From NCBI RefSeq assembly GCF_037038585.1, contig NC_092525.1:23580867-23644866 (forward strand): DNA of 64,000 nucleotides, written 5' to 3'. The notes beneath the pieces are model-generated. The model saw nothing but the letters and a program-made list of their open reading frames with translations, ran no database searches and was not told the DNA's origin. Below, piece by piece: positions 11,177-22,900 of this stretch (positions within the stretch are counted from its first letter, which is position 1; each line of letters begins with the position of its first letter). A program made the translations under genes and the position numbers. The stretch is from Patagioenas fasciata (lineage: Eukaryota; Chordata; Aves; Columbiformes; Columbidae).

Positions 11177-13369
11177 CTACTTGGGAGGTATGACGACTAT
11201 CGGCTGGCCTCGCTTGGGTCTCCACATGAGGACTTGGGCATCGTTGGCGTTGGGTTTCACTAGTGCGTTGGGTGGGATGGGCTCCATCCTGCTGAGGATC
11301 CGAGGCTGCTCCTGCTGAGTCCTTCCCACCAGTCGTGCCCGCTGCCCCAGCAGCTGCATGGGATCAACCTCAATGTCCACTCGCATCCTCCACTTTATAG
11401 TCTGCAAGATGATCTTTTCCTTGGTGGTGGTGTTCATGGCCACCAACCACGTAGTAAAGCTCTGGTCCCTTTTAATCCTGGTCAGCAGCGGCACGTTACT
11501 GTTGCTCACAGGGACTGCCCATGTCACGCTGGGGTAGAAATTGTCATTCATGCTCACTGAGAACCTGGAGATTTTGTTAGTAGGCCCAACCAGGGTCACA
11601 GTTTCTGTGGTGTTTCCATACCAGGGGTAGCTCACACCATCCGAATCACTAATGGCTTTTACTCTTCCTTCTCGCAGGTCGGGCAGCTCCCAGCTTGACC
11701 TAGTGAATGGGAAGAGAGAGGCCAGGTTAGCAGGGAAATGGCAGTGACAGCACCCAGCAAGGGACGGGTGGGCAAGCAGCACAGGGACCCTCTCCCTGCC
11801 TGCAGCAAGTTCTTGAGGACCTCCTTCGAGAACAAATTCAGATTCGGTTCCTTCACCGCATCCCTCACAGGCAGCTGAAGCCTTTGCTCTGCCAACACAA
11901 CACTATTTTAATTAACCTGCAATCAAACCAACTGGGCCAAAACTCATTGCTGAGCCTCTAGGGTCACCCTCTCCTGAAACAGCTCCTGTGCCAGAGAACA
12001 GCCTTCCCCATCCGTCAGCTGCAGCACTGCGCTCACGGCACTGGCCAAGCCTGTCACAGACCCCTCGTGTGATAATAGTCCGTGATTTTTATGCTTCTAA
12101 ATACAGACGCCTGCGCAGAGGCACGTACAATAATTAATACCACAATTATGCCTGCCGCTGCTGCGATGAAATCCCTGCAATATGGCTGGGGGGTTGAAAT
12201 TCCAGCCCAAATCTTGGCTGCCAACCACGTTAGCAACACCGCACAGCTACGGCAGGGGAGACAATCGCCACGTGGCAATTACGAGCCGGGAGCTTCGGCG
12301 AAACCTCCCACCGAGCCCAAGCTCTGGCTTCAAAAGCATCTGGGCTCTGGAGCAGCCCGCGAGTGCCAGAGAACACGCAGCTGCCACCCCCCCAAACAAG
12401 TGACAATCTCTGCTTGCTGCAACATCCCCAAGCGTTCCAGTGCCACGTGCAAACCGATCTGCCATGACACAAGGACACAGGCAGGTGGCAAGAGGATCCG
12501 GTGCTTCACTGGCGACCCCAGGCACTAGCAGCGGGAGCCCCCTGGTGAGCTAAAGAACCCCTTCCAAATGACAGAATATACAGTGACAGAGCCAACAGCT
12601 TTGCCCCTCAGCGTTCCCCCGAGTCACCCACACACTCGGCCTTGGGAAAAGTAACTTTTCAGCAGCCATTTCTGCTGAGTGCTGCAAAGCATCCCTCCTT
12701 CAACCCCGAGCCAAGGGGGCAAATCCCCTTGCACTGCCCGCGCTAGCAGCCCAGCCCCAGCAGAAACGCTGCTTGAGGCGGGGCGGCAGCTGGAGAGCCC
12801 TTGGGGCCACCCGGCTGAGACAGCACGAGCAGAGCGCAGGGTCTGAAAGGGACAGGGACGGTGCCGCGGGTGCAGGTGACGCGTGGGGGCGCAGCACCCG
12901 GTGCCGGGGGTGCAGCACGAAGTGCCATGAGGTGCAGACACAGGGTAGGGGTGCAGCATGAGATGCCGGAGGTGCAGCGCCCGGGAGCACCGAGCCGGGC
13001 AGGTGCCCGCAGGGGGTGTCGGGGTGCTCATGCCGTACCCAGCCCGGTGCCCCCGCTCCCGCCCCGGTGCCGTGTCCCGTCCCCCCACCCCGGTGCCGGT
13101 GCTCACACGCCGAGGTCGCTGTAGGTGTTGTAGAACTCCATGTGGTTGCAGGCCTGGATCCAGCCCACCACCCAGGTGTGCCGCCGGGCGATGGGCGGCA
13201 TGAGGACGCGGGCCGAGGCGCGGAAGTACGGGGTGCGGTACCGCAGCACCACCGGCGAGCTCTCCTCGATGGCAGTGGCCGCCGGCTCGATGGTGGCCGA
13301 CACGTCCGACACCACGATCTGCTCCCGGCGCACCCGCGCCTTGCAGGCCACGCTCTGCAGGCACCCCAT
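11177..13369 (-). CDS. FAM78B: FAM78B, uncharacterised conserved protein
   Basis: Two coding exons on the minus strand: 13369-13107 (ATG at 13369) and 11699-11177 (stop TAG). They join in phase (GT plus G makes Val) to give 261 residues, the length of human FAM78B. The start MGCLQSVACKARVRRE and the blocks TWVVGWIQACNHMEFYNTYSDLG, SSWELPDLREGRVKAISDSD (split by the intron) and the C-terminal VKPNANDAQVLMWRPKRG are diagnostic of FAM78. The tract DIEVDPMQLLGQRARLVGRTQ and the IPPK end favour FAM78B over FAM78A, which differs there and ends in HR. The 1.4-kb intron has GT-AG borders. The molecular function of the family is not known, and I see no signal peptide or membrane segment. The Gly-2/Cys-3 start could allow lipid modification, which is inference only. 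The gene starts inside a CpG island shared with the divergent PLPP6-like gene. Confidence 0.95.
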
Positions 13370-14450
13370 CGCCGCCGCCGAGCCGCCGTCACCCGCCGCC
13401 GCCGCGCCGCGGGGCCGGGGGGGCGACCCGTCCCCCCGCCGCCCGCCCGCCGCGCATCGCCGCCCGCGCACCGGCGCCCGCACCGGCGCCGGCAGGGCGA
13501 AGGCGCCGCCGCCGCCGCCACCGCCCCTCTTGAGGCCCTCGCCGGCTGCCGTACGCCGGCCGGGGCGGGCAAGCGCGCGAGGGAAGGCGGGGCTCGCCCG
13601 CAGGTCCCCGCCCCGGGGCCAGGCGTGGAGGAAGGGTGGGGGGAACCTCCCCTCCGCCAGGGGGCGCCGCAGCCTCGCCCCGGGGCGTCCCGGCTCCATG
13701 GCAACCGGGCGCGGCACGGCGCGTGGCGGAAGAGGAAGCGGGGCCGCGCCGGGACCGCCTGGTACCAGGGTAGCGAGGGCGCCGAACACCCAGGGGTGCC
13801 CTTGGGGTTGTCCCGGGAGCACAGCGGGACGGGGAAGTGGGCTCCGGCGGTGCGGTAGCGCCAGGTAGGGTGCGGGGCGGCGGGGGGAGAAGCAAGCCCG
13901 GGCCGGGGGGACATGCGTGCTCCGGGGCGGCTTGCCCGGGTCCCGGTGCCAGAACAGGGCTGGCAGCCGGTGACCGACCCTCACCTCTCCCAGGCCACCC
14001 CGTCCCGCCATGCCGAGCCCCCGGAGCAGCCGCGAGCGACGCGCCGGCAGCAGCGGCCGCCTGGAGTTCCTGTCCCTGGTGAGCCAGCGCGGCCCCGGCG
14101 TCCCGGACAGCCCGGCCCGCCGCAAGGAGTCCGGTAGCTCGGCAACAGCCCCGCTGCCCGAGGAGGACTGCATGAAGCTGAACCCCTCTTTCCTGGGCAT
14201 CGCCCTCAGCTCCCTGCTCGCCATCGACCTCTGGGCCTCCAAGCGCCTGGGCGTCTGTGCCGGAGAGGGCTCGGCCTGGGGCAGCGCACGGCCCCTCATG
14301 AAGGTCATCGAGGTTTCAGGGCACGGCATCCCCTGGCTGCTCGGCACCTTCTATGGGCTCTGCCAGAGCGACAGCTCGGCAACCAGGGAGGTGCTGCTCA
14401 ACCTGCTCTTCGGTGAGGCTGGGAGCTCAGCAAAGGGCTCTGCAGACAGA
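12850..14450. promoter_or_regulatory. CpG island, bidirectional FAM78B / PLPP6-like promoter
   Basis: Very GC-rich, CpG-dense sequence spans both first exons. The two start codons (13369 minus, 14010 plus) are 641 bases apart and point away from each other. The gap contains an ETS-like CGGAAG core near 13726 and a CCATGGCAAC half-site reminiscent of RFX X-boxes near 13696. No TATA box is obvious. Shared promoter use is inferred from the geometry. Confidence 0.75.
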
Positions 14451-16364
14451 GCCGAGGGGGGAGGATGGGACCTGAAGGTTGGGGCAGGGCTGAGTAAACC
14501 TCCTACAGCCCCGAGGGAGCCGGCTGATTTTGAGTAACTGGTACAGGCCCTTCTGGTGTGCCTAGTACCAGAGGGAGTAACCCTGCAGCGGGAGGGCCTG
14601 GCGGTGTGGGTATGGCTCATCTGTCACAGCTCCCACCACACACTGTGAAACTGCTGACAGCCTAGTTCTTACTCCTTTATTAAGTTGCACATAATTGGTA
14701 TCTCGCACTTATTTGAACTGAAATTTGGCTGGTGGGAAACCTGTGGTTTTGTGCATCTTTTTTTAATCTAACAACACATGGTTAAATTACGATCTCACAG
14801 CAGATCTGTGGGAAGAGACCTGGAGGCCTCCAACATAACCTCTGATCTGAGATCTGTCTCAGCACCACAGTCTTGTGCAACCCTCAACACTCTGAGTCAG
14901 AATCACCCCCCTCTCTGGGCCTCTGTCCCAGGATTGCAGCACCCATGTGGGGAAGGAGTATTCCCTGACATCCAGGGTGAATCTCCCAACCACATGTAAA
15001 AAGAGAAAAAGCAATTGAACTAGGGATACATGTGGACAAAAAAAAAATATTTGTTCATAAATGATTAACCAAAGTGAATGAACTGAAGTGACTGAAAGAT
15101 TTGGTGTCCGTAAACAAGACTTAGCACATGCAGAAGTCAGTGTCTCACAAGATTTCCTTGGAAGAAGCAGCCCCAGCTGCAAGCACTACACTAGCCAAAC
15201 TAAGGGGGATGGAGAAAGCAGCCTCTGTCCTACATGAGAAGCTGCCCTTGCCAAATACTGGCTGGACACTTCTCACAGGCACTCCTCCTCTACTACTGCA
15301 ACAGCCTTTAGCTCTCTGTCGGCAAGCCACCATTATTTAAATCGTCCTTTATTCAGCCCTTGAAAAGCAAAGCGTGGTTAACTTTCTGGCATTAATTCCC
15401 CCCAGCAGCAGGAAGAAGCCAGAGTACAGGAGCCCTGGCAGCACCACAAGCTCAGGGTCCCTCACCCTGAGCCATGGCCGAGTGGTTGAAGTGGGTTGAT
15501 CATTCACCAGGGTCAGTTTGACTCCCAGCCATGAGGGTAGGCAAAGCAACACCAAGTCAGCACAGGCTGTCAGGGGTTGTGAGGAGCATTAACCCCTCTA
15601 TTAACTTCAGATTAAGGGTCAAAGTGAGCCCCAAGCCATAGTGAGATCAGATTTTACACAGAAAAAAACAACCTTGGGTGTGAGCTGGGCCAAGTCCTGT
15701 TGCTGGCTGCAGCAGGCAGTGTGTGTGATGCTGCACAAGGGCTGCATGCAGCAGGAGTGGAGATTGAAGATGTGCTTGTGCCACAGAAGGCCACACACTG
15801 GATGAATGCCGTGCTCTCCCTACCTGGGCACTGTAGCCATGAGAAATCATGCCTTTTCTTAGCAGCTTTTGGTAGCCAAGTACTTTTATCTTAGCTAATG
15901 GCTCTGCTTTGATTCTTGCCTTGTTTTCCATGGAGAGGGAAAACAAATTAAAAAAACAAACCACTTTGCTCACTCACTGTTACTGTCTTGTAGCGCTGCT
16001 GCTGGATCTCGTGCTGGTGGCAGTGGTGAAAGGGCTCGTCAAGCGGCGGCGGCCCACCCACAACAAGATGGACATGTTTGTCACCATCTCAGTGGACAAG
16101 TACTCCTTTCCGTCAGGCCACGCCACCAGAGCCGCCCTAGTCTGCCGCTTCGTTCTGCACCACCTGGTGCTCGCCGTCCCGCTGCGGGTCCTCGTGGTGC
16201 TTTGGGCGCTCATTGTCGGCGTCTCAAGGGTGATGCTGGGCAGGCACAACGTGACGGATGTGCTCTTTGGTTTGCTGCTGGGCTATGCACTGTACAGCGT
16301 GGTGGAATACTGCTGGCTGTCCCCGCTCAGTGCGCCTGCCCTCTTTGCGCTCTGGAGCCATTGA
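14010..16364 (+). CDS. PLPP6-like phospholipid / isoprenoid diphosphate phosphatase
   Basis: Two exons, 14010-14412 and 15994-16364, join in phase 1 (G plus CG makes Ala) for 257 residues. The protein is a PAP2-superfamily membrane phosphatase. All three catalytic motifs are intact: KGLVKRRRP (147-155), PSGH (174-177, His177 the acid) and [12 protein letters not shown] (212-223, His219 the nucleophile). The start [29 protein letters not shown] and the [23 protein letters not shown] core resemble PLPP6, which dephosphorylates presqualene and farnesyl diphosphates at the ER. PLPP7, the inactive nuclear-envelope relative, has a degenerate first motif. Human PLPP6 is intronless and on 9p24, so a two-exon gene beside FAM78B is more likely a separate paralogue. 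The N-terminal 50 residues are polar and probably cytosolic, and several hydrophobic segments follow. Family membership is certain, but the exact orthology is not. Confidence 0.9.
14413..15993 (+). other. Intron of the PLPP6-like gene
   Basis: GT-AG intron of 1.58 kb inside the PLPP6-like gene. It contains a probable degraded CR1 fragment and no recognisable exon. Confidence 0.85.
14870..15000 (-). mobile_element. Possible old CR1 LINE fragment
   Basis: The stretch around GTATTCCCTGACATCCAGGGTGAATCTCCC resembles the conserved CR1 3' region (a run reading like TAATATCCAACCTAAACCTCCC) in antisense. It is clearly diverged and the borders are uncertain. I judged this by eye only. Confidence 0.35.
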
Positions 16365-19300
16365 TGGCGGGGTTCTTCCTGAAGGATGGGAAGCGTGCAC
16401 AAGGAGGGGATACTGGGACTCAAACTTGCATCCTAGACCCGATCTATCCAGCCAAGACTTCAACACTGACGATGCTGCAGGCTCCTGGGCCCACACTTAA
16501 GACATTTGGTGCTGTCTTGTCCTCCCAATGCTTTGACTGTTGTCCCATGAAAAAACAGTCCCTGCAGAGCCCGGGGAGGGCTCAGCACATTAATCCAGCA
16601 GCTCACTGCTGATACTGTGAATCGGCACACCTTTGCATTAGCCCATGATGTATGTGGTAGCTGTGGCTTTGCAGAGATTAGTCTATGATTGCCTGTGTGT
16701 CTGTAATGTTGTAAATACACTGATCATGTTGCTGTTGTGAGCATGCCCCACACAGCCTGCTCCATAATATCTGCCTGGAGGGGACTCACTGGCATCTGTC
16801 CTCAGGTTTTTAAAGGGCTCTGTGTTCTGAAGCAACATATCTCTTCCCTATTGCCCTTGATTTAAGCACTGCGCTGAGGCCAGATGTCAAGCAACAAGGA
16901 CATGAGCATCTGGCTCCTGGTGCCATGGGGAAAGGATGGCGCAATGGAGGGTTTAGACTATTCATGGCATCTCCAAGAGAGTGGGTGGCTGGGGGAGCAG
17001 TTCCCAGCAGAAGCCTGCTCCTGAATCCCTGGTGTAGAGACTCACAGCTCCTTGTCCCCCTCCACAGGATTTTCAGTCTCCCAGGAGCACAGTGTGCTCA
17101 CAGCAATTCCTGTTTGTCAGCACATCACCAATGCTGTCGAGAGCATACTGAGGAGCAGGCTCCTTCCCTATGGCCCTGGCTGGCCATACACCCCACCCAG
17201 GAGCTGAGCCTTACCTGCACTGCCTCCAGAAAGAAGCCCTGGCTCTGCCAACCAACACCATGGCTTCCTGTGCTCTGAACAGGCTGGCTCCCCTACCCTG
17301 GCACTGTTGGTCTTGGCAGCCTACTTATTTCCGAGAAGACTGCTTGTCCTTGGCACAGGAGAGGAACGTAATGGGATGGGGCTGAGAGATTGAGCCAGAA
17401 AAGGCACAGAATCCACATCAGGGGCACTTTTTAAGCTCTAGGCTGAGCTTAAGAAGTGCTCCCAGCATGTGGGTGGGGGTGATTGGGTGCAGGTGAGGCC
17501 ATTAAGGTCTATTGGTGCACTCAGTGGAAAGCTCAGATTAAATTATATTAAAATCAGGCAGTGTTTTAAGTGTGCTATTCCTCTGGGTGAGGTGTGCAGG
17601 AGCAGCCTTGAGCACTGCTGGTGCAAGCACCCGTCTCAGTCTGTCACCCACCTTCAGTTACACAGGAGCTGAAATGAAAACACTTGACATGACAAGATTC
17701 CCCAGAGCTGCGCCCTGACCCACCGGCACAGTGAAGCTGTGGGTTTACACTCCAGTGACCAGAATTAAGTCCCCTGGGTTGCACTGCATGCCTGGCAGCT
17801 GGCTGGGCCTGTCTGGCTGCCCCTGCCAGCCCCCCTGCCCTGAGGCAGAGCTGAGCTCTGTGCTGTCTGTGGGATTAGGGACAGGCAGCACACTCCCCTG
17901 GGGTCAGGCTTTGGGGTGACCAGGGCTTGCTGTGCAGTGCCAAAACATATTAGCTCTACTTTTTCCCAAACATGGGGTGCTTTTTGTCCAAACAGTTCTT
18001 ACAGACGTTGGGGTCTTTGTCTCCAGGCCACGGAGGAGTATGGCAGCAACTTGCTGCATTGGTGGCTTGCTCTCGTATGTGTGTGCCAAAAATTGCTCCC
18101 GCTTCTCTTGCAGGACCCTCCATGAGCAAGATCTTTGGTCTCATCTTGTACTTGTCACTGCTCCTTCAAGCACAGATGCCAGCCTGCTGATAGGAAGGAG
18201 GAGATGGCTGCTTTCTGCTCGGCCTGTCCTATGGCACCTCTGGCTGCTGCAAAAGCCCAGAGCAGATGTATCTGTGCTCACTGCCCACTGTGCTGTCTGT
18301 TCTGGTTGATCGCTGGCCTCAGAGGACTGTGGCTTTCCACAGATATTAACAAGCTGGCATAGACCAAAATGCCATGGTTTGACCCTGACGCAATCCCCCA
18401 TCCCCTGTGCCTGATGGCACGGTTTAGCAGAGCCATGAGCCCAAGCACAGTTGGAGCAAAGTCCAGGGCTGTGCAGCTTCTTGTAGCTGCCAAGGGAGAA
18501 GGGCAAATTAGAAGGCAACCTGCACAGAGGTTTCACAGCACAGAGGTGGGGCTGAGGGCTGGGAGAAGTCCCATGTATCTGTCACCCTTGGGCAGTCCCT
18601 GCAGAGCTTACAAAAGAGTCAGAAGCCAGCTAAGAGCAGAGCAGGGAAGGCAGTGCTGCCAGTGCTGCCTCGTCGCTGTCCCTGTGCTGATCCTCCTGTC
18701 CGGTAAGAGATGCTTTTGATGCTTTTTGACAGACAGGCATGGAGTCTGGGTTGGCAGCTTGGGGCTTCTGCCCTGAGCAGAGATGAGCCCTTGCCAACAG
18801 TGAGGGATAGAAAGAGCTTTATTACAATTACTGCAAACGTACTATCAGTTTTAGAAGGTTAAAACCATTTTGGCTGCAAAACTTGGCCATGCTGGCAGCC
18901 AGCAGTGTGCTACCAAGCCACCCTGTCTGTGCCTCCTGCTGCTGAGGAGAGCCTTTTCCGAACCAGTCCCACAGCCCAGCACCAGCAACATACCAGCAAC
19001 ACAGTGCTCCTGGCCCTGGGGTCCCACAAGCAAGCCGTAGCTATGGGGACACTGTGCTGACATGCCCAGCCCAGGGGCACGGGGACATGGGTGAAGCCAC
19101 CGGAGCAGTCGGTGCCACATGTGCCCTCAAGTATAAGAATGAACAGGGTTGGGCTGATCCTGATAATCCCAGCGATAAAAGTTCAGGGCAGTGTCTGTGT
19201 ACCCAACATGCATGCCACAGAGACCAGCTGCATGTCTGCCTTTCCTGCAACCCTGTGTCCCCACACAGGGGTTCCAGCTGAGGTGCCTGGGATGGCTCCT

Positions 19301-19932
19301 TAAGCTGTCCCAGGCTGTGGCAAGAGCTGGCCAGGAGCCAGCAGCGCCGGCTTCCTTTCTCCAGCCCTGGGGGAGGAGTGATGGGGTGGGAGGCCCTGCT
19401 CACGGCCGCCATACGCCCTAAAGCCAGGCCACCATCTGCGTCACAGATCAGGGCAACCCGGAAGAGACCCTACCCACTGCTGGCCACGGCTACAGGTCAG
19501 TGAGGGCTCCCCGCAGGCTGCCAGCATGCCGCAGACACCGGGGCGGTACGACAGACACCTCACTGGTGAAGGGAGAGGGCAAAGCGCAGGTGGAGGGGCT
19601 GTCACTCACCCGGGAGGGAGCCATCAGTCCCCAGGGCAGGGCACAGCACCCTGGCACACCTCCATTGCTGGCATTTGGTGTGGGATGGGAGATTTCAAGG
19701 CTCCTGGCACTCAGTAGCGTTTCTCCCTGAGACAACGCTGCGGTGGTGCAAAACCCCAGCACAAGTCTGCTGGGGTAAGAAAACCAGTTGCTTTGCAGCC
19801 CCAAACTTTTCGGGGGGTGTCTCTCAGCTTTGGGGCCTCTTTGGTGCACAGGGCCAAAATTTTGCTTACTGCCCCCCTCAGCCCCACTCTCTGACGCTGT
19901 CGCCAGGCAGAGACGCAGCAGTGGAGGGCACC
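16365..19932. other. Intergenic, PLPP6-like to FMO array
   Basis: The first few hundred bases are presumably the 3' UTR of the PLPP6-like gene, although I found no canonical AATAAA. The rest shows no recognisable coding exon, RNA gene or repeat family. The FMO promoter and any 5' non-coding exon should lie towards the right end, but I could not place them. Confidence 0.5.
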
Positions 19933-22900
19933 ATGGCGAAGAGGGTGGCCATCATCGGAGCAGGCAGCAGCGGGCTGTGCGCCATCAAAGCCTGCCTGCA
20001 AGAGGGGCTGGAGCCTGTCTGCTTTGAGAGGACCGGGGACATTGGAGGGCTCTGGAGGTTTGAGGTAATCCCTGCAAGCCACACGTCCTGCCGGGGACCG
20101 TGGCAGCCGGGGATCAGTGTGGGTGGCCAGCAGGGTGGCACACAACTGGCCATGGCAGGGTCCTGGGCTGGGGGGGCGCTGAGGGCTGGGGCTCCACACA
20201 AAGAGCTGCCACAGCAGCATCAGCCATCCCTCCACATGGCTGACCCTGTGCCAGCGCTGAGCCGTGCCCCGCTCCCGCAGGAGCACTCCGAGGAGGGCCG
20301 TGCCAGCATCTACCGCTCCGTCATCATCAACACCTCCAAGGAGATGATGTGCTTCAGCGACTTCCCCATCCCCGAGGACTTCCCCAACTACATGCACAAC
20401 TCCAAGATCATGGAGTATTTCCGCATGTACGCCCAGCACTTCCACCTGCTCCGCCACATCCGCTTCAGGGTGAGTGATGGGGGAACTGGGGAGCGGTGGG
20501 GCTGAGGGGCACAGGGTACCTGACGCCTGCTGTCCCCGTGCCCAGACCAGCGTGTGCCGCGTTTCCAAATGCCCCGACTTTGCCACCACGGGCCAGTGGG
20601 AGGTGGTGACAGAGAGCGAGGGGAAGCAGGAGGCGGCCGTCTTCGATGCCGTGCTGGTGTGCACCGGGCACCACTGCGAGGCACATCTCCCGCTGAGCTC
20701 CTTCCCAGGTACAGCCCCACACCCCTGTGCAAGGAGAGACCCCAGAAAGCTCAGCCATGGGAACCCTGTTCTCCCTAATTCTCTTTCTCCTGGCATCAGT
20801 GTTTCCCTGCTTTGCTTTGACTTTGTGAGCACTTCCAAGCTCCCCAGGAGGGGGCTGGCAGGGTCAAAGAGGGTCCCCACTTCAATTTTTGTGGCAGTGA
20901 CCCTCCAGCCTGGCACCAGGAAGCCAAGCATCCCTCCGCCCCACCCACAGGCATCAAGACGTTCAAGGGCCGTTACCTCCACAGCAGGGACTACAAAGAC
21001 GCCCAAGATTTTACAGACAAGAGGGTCGTTGTGATTGGGATCGGGAATTCAGGCTCAGACCTGGCTGTGGAGATCAGCCAAACAGCCAAGCAGGTGAGCA
21101 GCAGGGGCAGAATGCCGGTGGGAAAGTCAGCCCACCGTGCACACTACTGGCTCCACCAGGACACCAGGACCAAGGCAGTGGCATGGCCACCACTCTGTCC
21201 TGGCACTTGCTGCATTTGACAGTGCCTGCACCCATGAAGGGGAGCAATCCCAGGGTGAGGACATTTCCCCCCTGGGCAGCCCTCCAGGACCATCACCACC
21301 TTCAGGAGGTGACGCTTCCCTCCCTGCTCAGGTCTTCCTTAGCACCCGCCGCGGCGCATGGATCTTCAACCGTGTTGGAGATCGGGGCTACCCCATGGAC
21401 ATCATCTTCCTCACCCGACTCAATATGGTTCTGAAGCAGCTGCTGGGCCTGTCCGTGGCAAGCAAGTTTGCAGAGAATCAGCTGAATGCAAGATTCGACC
21501 ACTCACACTATGGCGTGAAGCCAAAACACAGGTGCCAGCAAAAGCTCCCCCTGCTCAGGAGGGACCCCCTTGTTCCACCCGTGTCCAGCCCTGCTCAACC
21601 ACTTCCACGCTCCCTGTGCCTCAGCCCCAGCCCTGGAAACCCAGTTAATAGCTGTGGTGTGCCAAGGCAATGCTCGAGGGAGCCACCACTGCCCCTTCTA
21701 GGGACTCTTGGTGGCACCAGCACAGTAGCAGCTGCTGAGCATCCCTGGGGAGTCAGCCACACTGGTGATGAGCATCCTTGGGGCTGAGGATCCCTGGGGA
21801 TGAGCATCCTTGGAACAGGAAGCAGTGGCCAGAGCAGGATGTATAGCAGAGACGCCCCACCCCAGCACCCTGATGGCTCCTTCTGCCTTCCAGGATCTTT
21901 GAGCAGCACCCGACTGTCAACGATGACCTGCCAAACCGCATCATTTCGGGCAGGGTGCTGGTGAAGCCAAACATTCAAGAGTTCACAGAGACGTCTGCCA
22001 TCTTTGAGGATGGCACCAAGGAAGACATTGACACTGTGGTCTTTGCCACAGGATACAGCTTCTCCTTCCCCTTCCTGGAGGGCTGTGTGAAGGTGGTGGA
22101 GAACCAGATCCCCCTCTACAAATTCATGTTCCCTCCTGACTTGGAGAAGCCGACATTGGCTTTCATCGGCTTCATCCAGCCCCTGGGTGCCATCATGCCC
22201 ATCTCCGAGCTCCAGTGTCGCTGGGCCACCCGTGTCTTCAAGGGTAAGCAAGGCAAACCTCCCCCTGTGGCTGCAGCATGAGCCTGCACCCCTGGAGCCA
22301 GGGCAGATGCTGCCCAGGTGTGTTTGGGAGGGAGCAGCCAGCTGTGCCATCCTGGTTGCAGGCGATGGCATGACCAGTTTGCAGCCATTGTGGTGAGCTG
22401 GGCTTTTGCCTGAGCAGTGCAGGGACACTCATACCCTGAGCCTCATGGGCTCTTCTGTCCCATCCTGAGGAGCCTGGACATGCTTCAGGTGCCCCGTTGC
22501 CCATCATAGCAGTGCTGGCAGGGGCACAGCACCCAGGCAACAGTAGCACTGTAATGTTGCCAGCGGGGTGCAGCACCCCCACACTGTGTCTCGTCCTACG
22601 TAGGGCTGAACACGCTGCCCCCACGGCAGGACATGGAGGCTGACATCAGACAGAAGAGGGACGCAATGGCAAAGCAGTAAGACTCACCTCGGGAACAGGG
22701 AAGGGGCTGGTTTGGACATAGCTGTTTGTGGGCACCTGTCCTGTCCTGTGGCTGTGTCCTGGCACATTTGGTCATGCCCACAGACAGCAGGGATGTGCCT
22801 GACTGCACCGCTCCCACCCCACTGTCGTTACCCGTGGCGGTCCATCCTGGACTGCCTTGCTACTGCGTGGGGCATCTGCTGGTTCTGCTTCCAGTACCAA

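Noticed and set aside
11177-13369. FAM78A instead of FAM78B
   Set aside because: The C-terminal half (DIEVDPMQLLGQRARLVGRTQQEQPRILSRMEP, compared in pieces) and the IPPK end fit FAM78B, while FAM78A differs at many of these positions.
13016-13868. Plus-strand open frames of 240-280 codons opposite FAM78B exon 1
   Set aside because: Shadow frames in CpG-dense DNA, with low-complexity composition and no conserved motif.
12700-14347. Long minus-strand open frames (over 400 codons) through the CpG island
   Set aside because: They arise from stop-poor GC-rich sequence, are rich in Pro/Arg/Ala/Gly, and only the FAM78B exon 1 portion matches a family.
14010-16364. PLPP7 (inactive relative)
   Set aside because: The first catalytic motif is complete here, and the N-terminal and core blocks are closer to PLPP6; only the neighbourhood recalls PLPP7.
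19711-21006. 431-codon minus-strand open frame antisense to FMO-A
   Set aside because: It runs across both exons and introns of a well-supported gene and has no family resemblance; it reflects codon bias on the opposite strand.
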